NCBI RefSeq assembly: GCF_041276405.1
Contig: NZ_JBGGGT010000002.1
Coordinates: 2,145,001 to 2,209,000 of the forward strand
Reading direction: 5' to 3'
DNA: 64,000 nt
DNA from: Microvirga sp. TS319
GTDB lineage: Bacteria > Pseudomonadota > Alphaproteobacteria > Rhizobiales > Beijerinckiaceae
A program made the position numbers and the translations under genes. Below the pieces are notes generated by a model that was given only the letters and a program-made list of their open reading frames with translations, was not told where the DNA came from and did no database searches. The stretch's first letter is position 1. Every line of letters begins with the position of its first letter. This document shows, in pieces, positions 1 to 7,899 of the stretch.

Positions 1-69
1 ATGCTGTAAGCCTGCGGTCTTCAGCATCTTTTCACGCAAAACCGGTTCCCACTTCCTGCGTTCGATGCC
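1..69. repeat. Palindromic element, partial copy at window edge
   Basis: This is a reverse-orientation copy of the type-3 module: CAGCATC at the left, GATGC at the right, and a core reading TTTTCACGCAAAACCGG. Its left part runs off the window. It directly follows the stop of the minus-strand cytochrome gene. Confidence 0.75.
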
Positions 70-510
70 TCAAGTCGTCTTTCGACGATAGGTCTCGTGG
101 CAGCCGCCACAGTTCCGGCCGATCCGCTGCAGCGCGGGTTGCAAACTGGCCTGATCCGTAATCTCCGCCTGGACCGCTCCGGCATCCTGTACGAGCTTTT
201 CCGCCCGGGCGTCGAAATCTGCTTTTCGTTCCCAGATCACGGGAAGGGCGTCGGTCTTTCCCTGCCGCGAGTTCGGTGGGAACAAGGCGTGGATCTGCCG
301 GGCATTCTGCTCCACCTGACGCAGGGCGGCCTGGGCGCGCGCCGCGTCGAAGGGGATCTGCCCGCGCGACATCCCGGTCAGCAATCGGACCTGCTCCTGG
401 TTGTTCTTCATCAGGTCCTGGCGCTGTCGGATAGGATCGCCCTGCTGGGCCGATACCCCGAATCCGGCCGCGATCAGCAGGCTTGCCGCAGCAAGAACCA
501 TCTTGCGCAT
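70..510 (-). CDS. Cytochrome c' / c-556 family protein
   Basis: This encodes a small periplasmic class II c-type cytochrome of about 146 residues. The N-terminus is a signal peptide (MRKMVLAAASLLIAAGFG, cleaved near SAQQ). The rest is helical, and the single haem-binding motif CGGCH lies near the C-terminus (about residue 134), as is usual for cytochrome c'. Such proteins bind haem covalently and act in electron transfer or in NO/O2 binding; which applies here cannot be read from sequence. The ATG at 510 is preferred to the one at 519 because the GGGATGGGGA stretch then sits at ribosome-binding distance. The gene is monocistronic, with a palindromic element immediately downstream. Confidence 0.85.
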   Translation of the reverse strand: MRKMVLAAASLLIAAGFGVSAQQGDPIRQRQDLMKNNQEQVRLLTGMSRGQIPFDAARAQAALRQVEQNARQIHALFPPNSRQGKTDALPVIWERKADFDARAEKLVQDAGAVQAEITDQASLQPALQRIGRNCGGCHETYRRKTT

Positions 511-685
511 GATCCCCATCCCTTGTTCGCAACTCCGGTGCTCCCGTCAGCGCCAAGATTACTACGGAGGTTCGGGATCCCGGATTGACGCATAGGTGGT
601 AGGTGCATCGGATAGCGATCCGTGGGCGCTCCCGGCGGCACGCCTTTGGTCGTATGCTGAGGACAGACACGAGCCGGGTGCTGTC

Positions 686-1237
686 TTGTCCAAGGTCCGG
701 AAGCGAGCGGTGGTCATCGCTTGGGGTTTGCTCTCAGCTTTGGGGTTGAAAGGACTTGCTCTGGCGGATCCCTTCACCAAGGCGCCGAGCGATTACGGCA
801 CGGCCATCAACGACGTCCTGGCGAAAACCGGGTCCGAACTCCGGTTCCACTCGCAGCAATGCGGCGACACCCCTTCTGCGTGGTGCCGCTTCTCGTCCAC
901 CCACGTCGAGATTCTCGTCATAGGCCGTGATCATCGGCCATCGGACGTGCAGATCGCAAAGATCGTCCTCGCAGCGGATATCCTGAAGGGACATCCCGCC
1001 ATTCAGCCTCATGTGATCGTCGCGGATGCCTTCATCGCTTTGACAGCCACGATGGTCGTCTTCGATCCCGATCTTCCGGCGGACCGGCGCAGCGCGATGG
1101 TGTCGCGGCTCGTTGCGGAGGTCCACAGGTCGGGCCATGGCGAGGACAGCGGCTGTGCCGCCGACTACGTGATCGACCTGCGCCAGGATGCGAGCACGCT
1201 GCTCGTCATGAACGTCGTCCCGAAGAGTGCTCCCTAG
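686..1237 (+). CDS. Hypothetical exported protein
   Basis: The product is not recognised. The frame is open from 596, but a TTG at 686 followed by a basic, hydrophobic stretch (VRKRAVVIAWGLLSALGL) gives a plausible signal peptide ending near ALA-DPF. The mature part is about 150 residues with three cysteines (QQCGD, AWCRF, SGCAAD), so disulfides in the periplasm are possible. No catalytic motif was seen. The stop codon TAG is formed by the first bases of the following palindromic element. The true start is uncertain: 596, 686 or a GTG slightly downstream. Confidence 0.6.
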   Translation: MSKVRKRAVVIAWGLLSALGLKGLALADPFTKAPSDYGTAINDVLAKTGSELRFHSQQCGDTPSAWCRFSSTHVEILVIGRDHRPSDVQIAKIVLAADILKGHPAIQPHVIVADAFIALTATMVVFDPDLPADRRSAMVSRLVAEVHRSGHGEDSGCAADYVIDLRQDASTLLVMNVVPKSAP

Positions 1238-1407
1238 AGCATCGAATGCGGGAGGTGGGAACCGGTTTTGCGTGAGAAGAGGCTCGAGACCACAGGCTTT
1301 CAGCTTCGGATGCGGGTCCGATTTCACATACGATGCGCTCTTTCCAAGGAGGGAGCATCGTGTGTGAAATCCCAAAAGTGCAAATCCACTTTTCACGTCC
1401 GATGCCC
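1235..1407. repeat. Palindromic element, composite
   Basis: The copy starts TAGAGCATCGAATGC and contains a type-3 core (GGGAACCGGTTTTGCGTGAG), a diverged type-2 arm (ACGATGCGCTC) and a type-1 core (AAAGTGCAAATCCACTTTT). It ends at GTCCGATGCC. The first three bases are the stop codon of the upstream gene. A 68-residue open frame across it is only the repeat being read. Confidence 0.8.
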
Positions 1408-1480
1408 TGGAATGATGCTGGACCGGCACGATATCGCCCGATGCAAGGTTCAGTCTCAGTCGCGGGAGGAATGAGGCGCG

Positions 1481-2572
1481 ATGCGGCTCGGAGCTCATGC
1501 TGAAACCGTCATCGAGTGGCTGGCTCTCAGGCTGAATCTCGGCCCGAAGCCGCTGGCCGACACGCAGGCCGCGTTCCAGTTCGCCCGGATCATCATGGCG
1601 GCCTCCCGGGCCGGCCTGTTCGAAGCCTTGCAGGACGGCGGGCGCACGGCCCAGGAGATCGCCGCCGCGCGCGGTACGGATCCTCGCGCAACCGCCAAGG
1701 TGCTCGATGCCCTTCTGGCCCACGGCTACCTCCGGTATCGCAACGGGCTCTATGAGCTCAACCGGCTGTCCCGGAAATGGCTGCTTGCCGACAGCCCCCA
1801 CACGCTGGCGCACAAGCTCGACTTCCAGGAGATCGAATGGCGCTGGACGGAAGGTTTCGACCGGTGGCTTCTGGACGGGACGGCCCGGGACATGCACGGG
1901 ACCCTCAGCCCCAAGGAGTGGCACCGCTACCAGTGGGGCATGCGCGATTTCTCAACCGCGCCGGCAACCGAAGTGGCCTGGCGGTCCCGTCTGCCCAAAG
2001 GGGCCCGGGCTCTCCTCGATATCGGCGGATCCCACGGCTTCTACTCTGTTCAGATGTGCCGCCGCCATCCGGAGCTGACGGCGACGATCCTGGAGTTGCC
2101 GGAGGCTATCCCCTCCGCGGCCGAGATCCTGGCGCGGGAGGGCCTGGAACGCCGGGTAGTTCATGTGCCAGGCAATGCACTCGAGGACGATCTTGGGACC
2201 GAAATCTATGACGCGGTGCTGCTCGCGAACCTCATCCACCACTTCGATGCGGAGCAGAATCTCCGGCTGGCGCAGAAGGTCGCCCGCGCCCTCAGGCCTG
2301 GCGGGGTGTTCATGATCGTGGACGCCATTCGGATCGCATCACCGGCCGAAGCAAACCGGCCGAGCCGAAGGCTCGGAGCGGTGCTGGACGTCTACTTCGC
2401 TCTGACCAGCACGTCCGGCACATGGTCCGTCGAGGCCATTCAGGAATGGCAGCGGTCGGCGGGACTGCGCATCCTGCGGCCGATCTGGCTCAAGACGTTG
2501 CCCGGTGCTGCTCTTCTCGAGGCCATGAAGCCCGGAGCATCGAACGCAGCAGTGGGAACCGGTTTTGTGTGA
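1481..2572 (+). CDS. Methyltransferase, O-methyltransferase (acetylserotonin/hydroxyneurosporene) type
   Basis: A 363-residue two-domain SAM-dependent methyltransferase. The N-terminal winged-helix dimerisation domain (about residues 20-110, with TAQEIAAARGTDPRATAKVL) is followed by a Rossmann domain with the SAM motif LLDIGGSHGFYSV near residue 178 and the post-motif GGVFMIVD. The family methylates hydroxyl groups of small molecules; the substrate here is unknown. It starts at an ATG after GGAGGAATGAGGCG, a good ribosome-binding site. The last residues (GASNAAVGTGFV) are encoded by a palindromic element, so the natural C-terminus has probably been replaced or extended. No pathway partner lies next to it. 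Confidence 0.8.
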   Translation: MRLGAHAETVIEWLALRLNLGPKPLADTQAAFQFARIIMAASRAGLFEALQDGGRTAQEIAAARGTDPRATAKVLDALLAHGYLRYRNGLYELNRLSRKWLLADSPHTLAHKLDFQEIEWRWTEGFDRWLLDGTARDMHGTLSPKEWHRYQWGMRDFSTAPATEVAWRSRLPKGARALLDIGGSHGFYSVQMCRRHPELTATILELPEAIPSAAEILAREGLERRVVHVPGNALEDDLGTEIYDAVLLANLIHHFDAEQNLRLAQKVARALRPGGVFMIVDAIRIASPAEANRPSRRLGAVLDVYFALTSTSGTWSVEAIQEWQRSAGLRILRPIWLKTLPGAALLEAMKPGASNAAVGTGFV

Positions 2573-2585
2573 GAGGACGTTCAAG
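2535..2585. repeat. Palindromic element forming the methyltransferase C-terminus
   Basis: GAGCATCGAACGCAGCAGTG followed by GGAACCGGTTTTGTGTGAGA is a type-3 module. It is translated as the last dozen residues of the upstream gene, and its TGTGA supplies the TGA stop. Confidence 0.8.
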
Positions 2586-2658
2586 ACCATACAGGGCTTG
2601 GCGACCCAGCGCTGATCCCTTCGGCCGGCAAGAGGAAGACAGGGACTGCGTTCCTTAG

Positions 2659-3255
2659 TCACATGGGCGGCTTGACCCCATTCTTCTCCAGCGTGAGACG
2701 AGTTGCCGATACGGAGCCGTCAGGCTTGCGCTGGCCGAAGATGAAAACCGCCGCTCCGGGTTTCACAAGGCTCGTATCCCCGGGCACGAAGGCGACCACG
2801 GGCGCCTCGGGCGGAACGATGATTTCCGCCTCCTGGCCTTTGTAGGTGACGCGCAGCGCCTGCCCCTGTGGGGCAGCCGCGATCCCGGCGACCGTCGCGT
2901 TGGTCATGAGGCTGTCCGGAGCCAGATCCCAGGCGAACTGCCCCTCGCCGGCCCCTGGCGGCAGGAAATGGACCTCCAGGGCGCGCAGCTTGCCGTCGGG
3001 CCCCCGCACGGAGGTGGAGGCGATGTAGTCGCCGGTCTTGATGTCGGAGAGGCTGCGCTTCTCCACGGCCGCAATGGTCACGTTCGGCGCCAAGCCGACG
3101 GAGACGTCCTCGCCTGCCCGGGTCTTGACCACCAGCGTCTGGCCGTCGAGCTTCTCGACCGTTCCGCGGATGCGGGTGGGTGTTCCCTCGGGACCTTGGG
3201 CGAGGACCGGAAGGGTGATCATAGCGAAGAACAATCCGATCAGGGATGACCTCAT
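2659..3255 (-). CDS. Exported protein, DUF5666-like
   Basis: A 198-residue secreted or periplasmic protein. The signal peptide is MRSSLIGLFFAMITLPVLAQ. The mature part begins with a beta-rich unit (TRIRGTVEKLDGQTLVVKTR) typical of small OB/beta-barrel domains of the DUF5666 type, and a second similar unit occurs near the C-terminus (PGAAVFIFGQRKPDGSVSA). The start at 3255 is chosen because AGGAGAGT lies 5-12 bases upstream; the frame is open further. The gene is divergent from the transglutaminase-like protease. The family assignment comes from pattern memory and the function is unknown. Confidence 0.7.
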   Translation of the reverse strand: MRSSLIGLFFAMITLPVLAQGPEGTPTRIRGTVEKLDGQTLVVKTRAGEDVSVGLAPNVTIAAVEKRSLSDIKTGDYIASTSVRGPDGKLRALEVHFLPPGAGEGQFAWDLAPDSLMTNATVAGIAAAPQGQALRVTYKGQEAEIIVPPEAPVVAFVPGDTSLVKPGAAVFIFGQRKPDGSVSATRLTLEKNGVKPPM

Positions 3256-3489
3256 GGGGACTCTCCTGGGCTGGGCCATGGTTGAACAACAGGTGCTCCA
3301 GCGCCCCACACGATCGCTCCATCGGTTTTTCCGTCAATGTCTCAAATGGTGCGGCACGCGGCCCGCACGCATTCGTGATTGATCTGACGTCGGCGAATTC
3401 ACCGGGCATCGAGTCGAGCCGGCGAGGCTCCTGCGATTGGGCCTTCGCCCCGAGGTCGCGACCGCTGGAACGGAACCAGACCCATGACG

Positions 3490-3504
3490 TTAACCGATGT
3501 TTAA
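3490..3504 (+). promoter_or_regulatory. Candidate CtrA binding site
   Basis: TTAA-CCGATGT-TTAA is an exact TTAA-N7-TTAA site, the consensus for the alphaproteobacterial cell-cycle regulator CtrA. It lies 75 bases upstream of the protease start and about 235 bases from the divergent gene. One copy was seen; a motif of this simplicity can occur by chance. Confidence 0.45.
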
Positions 3505-3578
3505 CTCCTGCCTTGAATCCGCCATCTCCGCCGTGTCATGAAAATGAACAATTCCTTAACGACACGTCGGCGGGGGCA

Positions 3579-4244
3579 ATGCGTCAACCTCTCTTCAGGC
3601 TTCTGAACGTTCGGCCTTTTTCCACGATCACCTATCGGCTTGCTGCGATCTCTCTGGTTCTGGCCGTCGCCGCTGCCGCCGCTCAGGCCCAGACCTTGGC
3701 GGCTCTGCCGAGCGCATCGCAGCCCGTTGCGAAGGTCGGCAACGCCAAGCCGATAGCCGGATGGGTCCGCTTCTGCCAGCAATGGCCACAGGAATGCGCG
3801 GTTGACCCGGCCGAGCCCGCCACCATCACCCTTACTCCGCAGGTTTGGAAAGTCCTTGTGCAGGTCAACCGGAAGGTGAATGCCGCCATCAAGCCGATGA
3901 CCGATCTGGAGCATTGGGGCGTCGAGGACCGCTGGGACTTTGCCGAAGACGGCTATGGCGATTGCGAGGACTACCAACTCGTCAAGCGCCGGCAATTGGT
4001 CGAGGCCGGCTTTCCCCGCCGGGCCCTGCGGATGACCGTGGTCATCGACGAGGAAGGCGCCGGGCATGCAGTGATGATGGTGCGCACCAACCGGGGGGAC
4101 TTCATCCTCGACAACAAGCGCGACGCGGTTCTCCCGTGGCACCAGACCGGCTACACCTATGTCAAGCGCGAGGGCGATACGGGCTCGACATGGGCCTCGC
4201 TTGGTGGAGCGTTTGTCTCTCCGACCGTCACCGCTGGCCGCTGA
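3579..4244 (+). CDS. Transglutaminase-like cysteine peptidase (BTLCP family)
   Basis: A 221-residue exported protein of the bacterial transglutaminase-like cysteine protease family, thought to act in the periplasm on proteins or envelope components. A hydrophobic segment after the start (ITYRLAAISLVLAVAAAAAQ) acts as a signal peptide. The catalytic triad is visible: Cys in GDCEDY (about residue 130), His in GHAVMM (about 162) and Asp/Asn in ILDNK (about 177). In many alphaproteobacteria this family is encoded beside LapD-like c-di-GMP proteins; none is seen here. ATG 3579 is chosen because the upstream in-frame part lacks a ribosome-binding site and covers the intergenic region. Confidence 0.85.
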   Translation: MRQPLFRLLNVRPFSTITYRLAAISLVLAVAAAAAQAQTLAALPSASQPVAKVGNAKPIAGWVRFCQQWPQECAVDPAEPATITLTPQVWKVLVQVNRKVNAAIKPMTDLEHWGVEDRWDFAEDGYGDCEDYQLVKRRQLVEAGFPRRALRMTVVIDEEGAGHAVMMVRTNRGDFILDNKRDAVLPWHQTGYTYVKREGDTGSTWASLGGAFVSPTVTAGR

Positions 4245-4315
4245 CGCCTCTTGTCTGCCCTGTCGTATCGGCTCTGTTGAGACGCTCTCCGCGTTGCAGA
4301 CGACCTGTCGCGCCG

Positions 4316-4453
4316 GAGCATCGGACCCGGGAAGTGGATTTGCTCTTTTGGGATTGAATCCGATGCTCCCTTCTTAGAGCAGCGCATCGTTCATTGCGGA
4401 CCCGAAGGGCCGCGTCAGCGAATACCGGGTCCACTTTTCCGCACGATGCGCTA
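4316..4453. repeat. Palindromic element with nested hairpin
   Basis: Type-1 module (GAGCATCGGACCC to ATCCGATGCTC) followed by a type-2 module (AGCGCATCGTT to CACGATGCGCT). Inside the type-2 module sits an extra hairpin, TGCGGACCCGAAGGGCCGCG, absent from most other copies. Confidence 0.85.
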
Positions 4454-4484
4454 AATATGGAGCTTGCAGGATGAGGTATCTTCC

Positions 4485-4778
4485 ATGCCCAGCAGCCATG
4501 ATGACACGGAGCCCGGCCTGGACGATCTCGCAGCCGGAAGACGGATCAATTTCCGCGACTATCCCAGCACGGGCCTCGTCGTTCTCGCAGCCCTGGTCTC
4601 GGGTCTGGGCTGGCTCGCCTACAAATGGTCGGGAGCCAAGCGCGACGGCAGCCCTGCGGCCCCGGATGAGCCGAAGCAGGCGCAGGCCGTGACGGCAAAG
4701 CCGCCGGCCGCCGAAGCCGAAAACACCCCGGCGTCGCCAGAGAGCGAGCGCGCGTCAGTCACCGGGATTTCCGAGTAA
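4485..4778 (+). CDS. Small single-pass membrane protein, unknown function
   Basis: A 97-residue product that is not recognised. It has a soluble N-terminus (about residues 1-30), one transmembrane segment (TGLVVLAALVSGLGWLAYKW) and a disordered Ala/Pro/Glu-rich C-terminal tail. ATG 4485 is preferred, with GAGG 11 bases upstream; a TTG lies further upstream at 4464. The gene follows a palindromic element directly. Confidence 0.65.
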   Translation: MPSSHDDTEPGLDDLAAGRRINFRDYPSTGLVVLAALVSGLGWLAYKWSGAKRDGSPAAPDEPKQAQAVTAKPPAAEAENTPASPESERASVTGISE

Positions 4779-4929
4779 CGTCGCGCTTGGCGACTCGACA
4801 GGACGGTCGGAACGCCAGCCCGGCCACGGTGAAGGTGACCAGCAGGCGCGCGATCGCCGCCCGAAGGATTCCGAAGTTCGGCGCACCTTCGGCGACGATC
4901 CAGGCCGCTCCGAATCCGGCGGCCGCCAT
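4759..4929 (-). CDS. Possible small membrane protein
   Basis: A 56-codon frame opposite the tail of the previous gene, overlapping it by 20 bases. Its product begins MAAAGFGAAWIVAEG, carries a hydrophobic stretch (ILRAAIARLLVTFTVAGLAF) and ends in a basic tail. It is not recognised and has no strong ribosome-binding site. The hydrophobic-then-basic layout is the only argument for it being real. Confidence 0.3.
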   Translation of the reverse strand: MAAAGFGAAWIVAEGAPNFGILRAAIARLLVTFTVAGLAFRPSCRVAKRDVTRKSR

Positions 4930-4973
4930 CAGGAGACGGGCGATTCACGACATCATGACGTTTATCCCTGAGC

Positions 4974-5034
4974 GGTAGGGTACCATGCGGGCACGGTACC
5001 CGTTCCCCTTCCGGACCAATCCTGGCACCCTACC
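4974..5034. promoter_or_regulatory. Overlapping inverted repeats in intergenic region
   Basis: GGTAGGGT (4974-4981) pairs with ACCCTACC (5027-5034). Overlapping it, GGGTACC (4978-4984) pairs with GGTACCC (4995-5001). The two hairpins share bases and exclude each other, as in attenuators, but no leader function is evident. Confidence 0.4.
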
Positions 5035-5129
5035 CTTCGGCGGGTTTGATCGAAGTCAAGGCCCTGCCGGAGAAAAGCACCGAGGATCCGAGACCGTCCG
5101 GATCCGATGAGCGCCAAGCGCCAAGGTGC

Positions 5130-5165
5130 CCTACGTTGAACAAAGTATCTTGCTCTTAACGTAGG
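5130..5165. promoter_or_regulatory. Inverted repeat upstream of the 93-residue gene
   Basis: CCTACGTT (5130-5137) and AACGTAGG (5158-5165) form a perfect 8-base inverted repeat with a 20-base spacer. It lies 53 bases upstream of the next start codon, in an AT-richer patch suitable for a promoter or operator. Confidence 0.45.
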
Positions 5166-5217
5166 TTAACAACCCGAACGACAGCGGTTCAAGGCCGCAA
5201 AGACAACGGAGGGAGCC

Positions 5218-5499
5218 ATGCCGATGGATATGGAGCACCTGCGTATTCAAGGATCTGCAAGGCCGGAGCGCATGTATTCGCCCGATATTCTGCCGCAGCT
5301 CCAGTCGCTCCTGGCCGATCTGGCCGACATCGATTTCACCTGCGAGAAGAACCTCGAGCGCATCCGCCGCAGCCCGACCGACGAAGACCACAAGCACAGG
5401 CTGGTCGCCGCGCTCCTAGAGCGTCATCGGGAGCAGCGTGCGCCCTATGTCGAGGAGCTCACGGCTCTGCAGGAACGGATGAGGGCAGGGTTCGAATAA
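5218..5499 (+). CDS. Small hypothetical protein
   Basis: A 93-residue soluble protein, not recognised. It is predicted to be mostly helical and charged: LPQLQSLLADLADIDFTCEK is followed by helices rich in Arg and Glu. A strong ribosome-binding site (GGAGGGAG) precedes the ATG, and the upstream inverted repeat suggests it is regulated. It has no membrane segment or catalytic motif. Confidence 0.7.
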   Translation: MPMDMEHLRIQGSARPERMYSPDILPQLQSLLADLADIDFTCEKNLERIRRSPTDEDHKHRLVAALLERHREQRAPYVEELTALQERMRAGFE

Positions 5500-5506
5500 G
5501 AAGCTG

Positions 5507-5553
5507 GAGCACCGAACCCAAACGTGGAATCCGCTTTTCACGTCCGATGCTCT
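5507..5553. repeat. Palindromic element, short type-1 copy
   Basis: GAGCACCGAACCCAAACGTG to CACGTCCGATGCTC. This is a single-module copy with diverged arms, between the 93-residue gene and uspA. Confidence 0.75.
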
Positions 5554-5595
5554 CACCCCGATGCTGTAGCAGGGCCTTCCGCAGGCCTCTCGGTG

Positions 5596-6429
5596 TCAAT
5601 GAGCCAGCAGGATCGGGCGATCCGAGGCGGTAAGCATGTCACGGGTCACGCCGCCGAATACCTGTTCCCTGAACCGGGTATGGCCGTAGCCTCCCATGAC
5701 GACGAGATCGGCAGTAAGACGGCGGGCCTCCTCCAGGATGGCCGCCGCGACGGGGCGGCCCCGGCTTTCGGCCGTCGCGACCTCGGCGGTGACGCCGTGA
5801 TGGGCAAGGTGCCGTTTCACCTTCGCTCCCGGAGCCTCACCCGCCGGAGGATCGGCCACCAGGACGACCGTGCGGTCCGCCCGCGCGATGAAGCTCAATC
5901 CTTCCCGGAGAGCCCGGGCCGCTTCGCGGCTTCCGTTCCAAGGCACGAGAACGGTGTTGATCGGTCCCTGCAGATGCCGGCCCGGCGGCACCAGCAGGAG
6001 TGCGCGGCCGCTGCCGAAGAGTACAGCCTCGACGAGACCGGACCAGAGGGATGCTCCGGCCTTGCCATAGGGCCGTGTCGTTACGAAGAGATCCGCGCAG
6101 CGCGCCTGGTCGACTACCTGAGCCAGCAAGCCGCCCAAGGTGTCGTCCAGGCGGCGAAACTCGCTCGGGACCTCGAGGCCGGAGAGCTTCTCCGCCAGAC
6201 GCTCGGCGATGACATCCCCGTCCTGGCGGGCTCTGTCCTCGAGCTCGGAGAGAACCTGGATCGCGGCCGCGCCGCCATCCATCGGCACCATGACCGTGAG
6301 TTCCGGCAACTGGTTCGTGTAAAGACCGGTCAGATGGGCGCGCTCCGCTGCCGCGATGGCGAGAGCGTGCTCGAGCCGGATCTCGTCTTCATGACCCCCA
6401 TCGAGATGCACGATGATGTCCCTAAGCAT
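5596..6429 (-). CDS. Universal stress protein, tandem UspA domains
   Basis: A 277-residue cytoplasmic protein with two UspA domains (about residues 1-140 and 155-277). The second domain keeps the nucleotide-binding signature (VVMGGYGHTRFREQVFGG, the G-2X-G-9X-G pattern). The first domain has lost it and is probably structural. Proteins of this type help survival under starvation and oxidative stress, often by binding ATP. It sits next to hsp20 on the same strand, which suggests a small stress group, although 78 bases separate them. Confidence 0.9.
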   Translation of the reverse strand: MLRDIIVHLDGGHEDEIRLEHALAIAAAERAHLTGLYTNQLPELTVMVPMDGGAAAIQVLSELEDRARQDGDVIAERLAEKLSGLEVPSEFRRLDDTLGGLLAQVVDQARCADLFVTTRPYGKAGASLWSGLVEAVLFGSGRALLLVPPGRHLQGPINTVLVPWNGSREAARALREGLSFIARADRTVVLVADPPAGEAPGAKVKRHLAHHGVTAEVATAESRGRPVAAAILEEARRLTADLVVMGGYGHTRFREQVFGGVTRDMLTASDRPILLAH

Positions 6430-6507
6430 CGCTTTCGTTCTCCGCGAACCGCGGCATGACGGCCATGCTTCCCGCCTGGGCGCAACGAGGCGCCGGGGGC
6501 CGGAGCA

Positions 6508-7086
6508 TCATCCCGACTTGGTGTCCTCCGACTGGTCCTTTGCCGCCGGACGCCCTTGTCCGGTCGCTCCGCCGCCCGTGCCCTGATCCGTCGAACCCCG
6601 CCCCTGGACCTGGATCCGGCGGGAGCGCTCCTGCCGCTCGGTCTTGGGGACCGTCACGGTGAGGACTCCGTTCTCGAAGCTCGCCTGCACCTGCTCGGGA
6701 TCGACCCGGTAGGGCAACCGCACCGAGCGCTGAAACGTGCCGTAGGAGCGCTCGACGAAGTGGAAGTTCTCCTTGTCGTTCTTGCGCTCGAATTTCTTCT
6801 CGCCCCGGATGGTCAGCACGTCGTCGTCGAGGCTTACGTCGATGTCCTTTTCAGCGACGCCCGGCAGTTCCGCGGTCACGCGGATCTCCTTGTCCGTCTC
6901 CGAGACGTTCATGCTCGCATTGACGAAGCTGCCGACATCGCCCTGACCGCCGGTCGCGGCGGGAAGATTGTTTCCGCGCAGGACATCGTCGAAGAGGCGA
7001 TTCATCTCGCGATGCAGGGACAGGAAGGGGTCGCCTGCGAACATTCCGCCGCCGGGGCGGTAAGGGGTCATCGAATTTCGCGCCAT
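6508..7086 (-). CDS. Hsp20 / alpha-crystallin small heat-shock protein
   Basis: A 192-residue small heat-shock chaperone that holds unfolded proteins for refolding by ATP-dependent chaperones. The alpha-crystallin domain spans about residues 50-155 (ASMNVSETDKEIRVTAELPG to the FENGVLTVTVPK strand), and the oligomerisation I-x-V motif follows in RRIQVQG. The C-terminal tail is Gly/Gln-rich and disordered. ATG 7086 is chosen because GGAGGAA lies 7-13 bases upstream. Confidence 0.92.
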   Translation of the reverse strand: MARNSMTPYRPGGGMFAGDPFLSLHREMNRLFDDVLRGNNLPAATGGQGDVGSFVNASMNVSETDKEIRVTAELPGVAEKDIDVSLDDDVLTIRGEKKFERKNDKENFHFVERSYGTFQRSVRLPYRVDPEQVQASFENGVLTVTVPKTERQERSRRIQVQGRGSTDQGTGGGATGQGRPAAKDQSEDTKSG

Positions 7087-7340
7087 CGTGCGTTCCTCCA
7101 TCGTCAGCCGGAGATCCGCGGGGGATGATCATCGTGCCCAACAAGGGCAATGCGTCTCGGATCGGCTGATCGCGAATCCGGCGCTTCCGCCCGAGACAGA
7201 GAGCGAAAGCGCCCGGTCTTCGGAGCAAATCATAATCCTCCGCCGACCGGCACGGAATGGAGATTAGGTCTACATGCGACGATCGCCCGCAACCCATCGG
7301 GAGGGAGCGTACGGCCCCGTACCCGATGCGTGTGGGAACT

Positions 7341-7394
7341 TAGCGCATAGAACCGATCCCAAAAGTCGAAGCCGCTTTTCACGTCCGATGCTCT
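7341..7394. repeat. Palindromic element, diverged type-1 copy
   Basis: The copy reads AACCGATCCCAAAAGTCGAA to TTTTCACGTCCGATGCTC. It lies in the roughly 310-base gap between hsp20 and osmC, which otherwise holds no gene I can support. Confidence 0.7.
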
Positions 7395-7399
7395 GGAAT

Positions 7400-7831
7400 T
7401 TACGCTTCGGCGGAGGTCTCGTCGACGACCGTCCAGTCGTGCGTGATCTTGGCGACCGCGCCGAGCATGATCGAGGCCGAGCAATACTTCTCCTTGGAGA
7501 GCTCGATGGCGCGCTCGACCTTCGCGGGGGCCAGTTTACGCCCCTTGACCCGGTACGCGATGTGGATCGCCGTGAAGACCTTGGGGTCGGTCTCGGCGCG
7601 CTCGCCGCTGATCTCGACATCGCAGTCCGTCACGTCCTCCCGCCCCTTCCGGAGAATCTGAACCACGTCGAACGCCGTGCATCCGCCCAGGCCGATCAGC
7701 AGCATCTCCATCGGCCGGATGCCGAGGTTGCGACCGCCATATTCAGGCGCCCCGTCCATCACGACCGCGTGCCCGCTGCCCGATTCCCCGACGAACATCA
7801 TGCCGTCGACCAGCTTGACCCGTGCTTTCAT
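7400..7831 (-). CDS. OsmC family peroxiredoxin-like protein
   Basis: A 143-residue OsmC/YhfA-type protein that reduces organic hydroperoxides through a pair of cysteines. Both are present: GGCTAFDV (about residue 51) and KYCSASIM (about 117). The pattern DVVQILRKGRE between them is typical of the YhfA branch. ATG 7831 is used because GGGAGA lies upstream at good distance. Its position beside hsp20 and uspA fits a stress role. Confidence 0.88.
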   Translation of the reverse strand: MKARVKLVDGMMFVGESGSGHAVVMDGAPEYGGRNLGIRPMEMLLIGLGGCTAFDVVQILRKGREDVTDCDVEISGERAETDPKVFTAIHIAYRVKGRKLAPAKVERAIELSKEKYCSASIMLGAVAKITHDWTVVDETSAEA

Positions 7832-7899
7832 CGTTTTCGTCTCCCAACTCGAAGGGCCTTTGATCATCTTTTGTCCTGATTCCCTATTGGAATCGGGCT

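Noticed and set aside
1268..1474. 68-codon frame after the exported protein gene
   Set aside because: It consists of palindromic repeat sequence.
5155..5172. Second CtrA site (TTAA-CGTAGG-TTAA)
   Set aside because: The spacer is six bases rather than seven, and the sequence is better explained by the inverted repeat.
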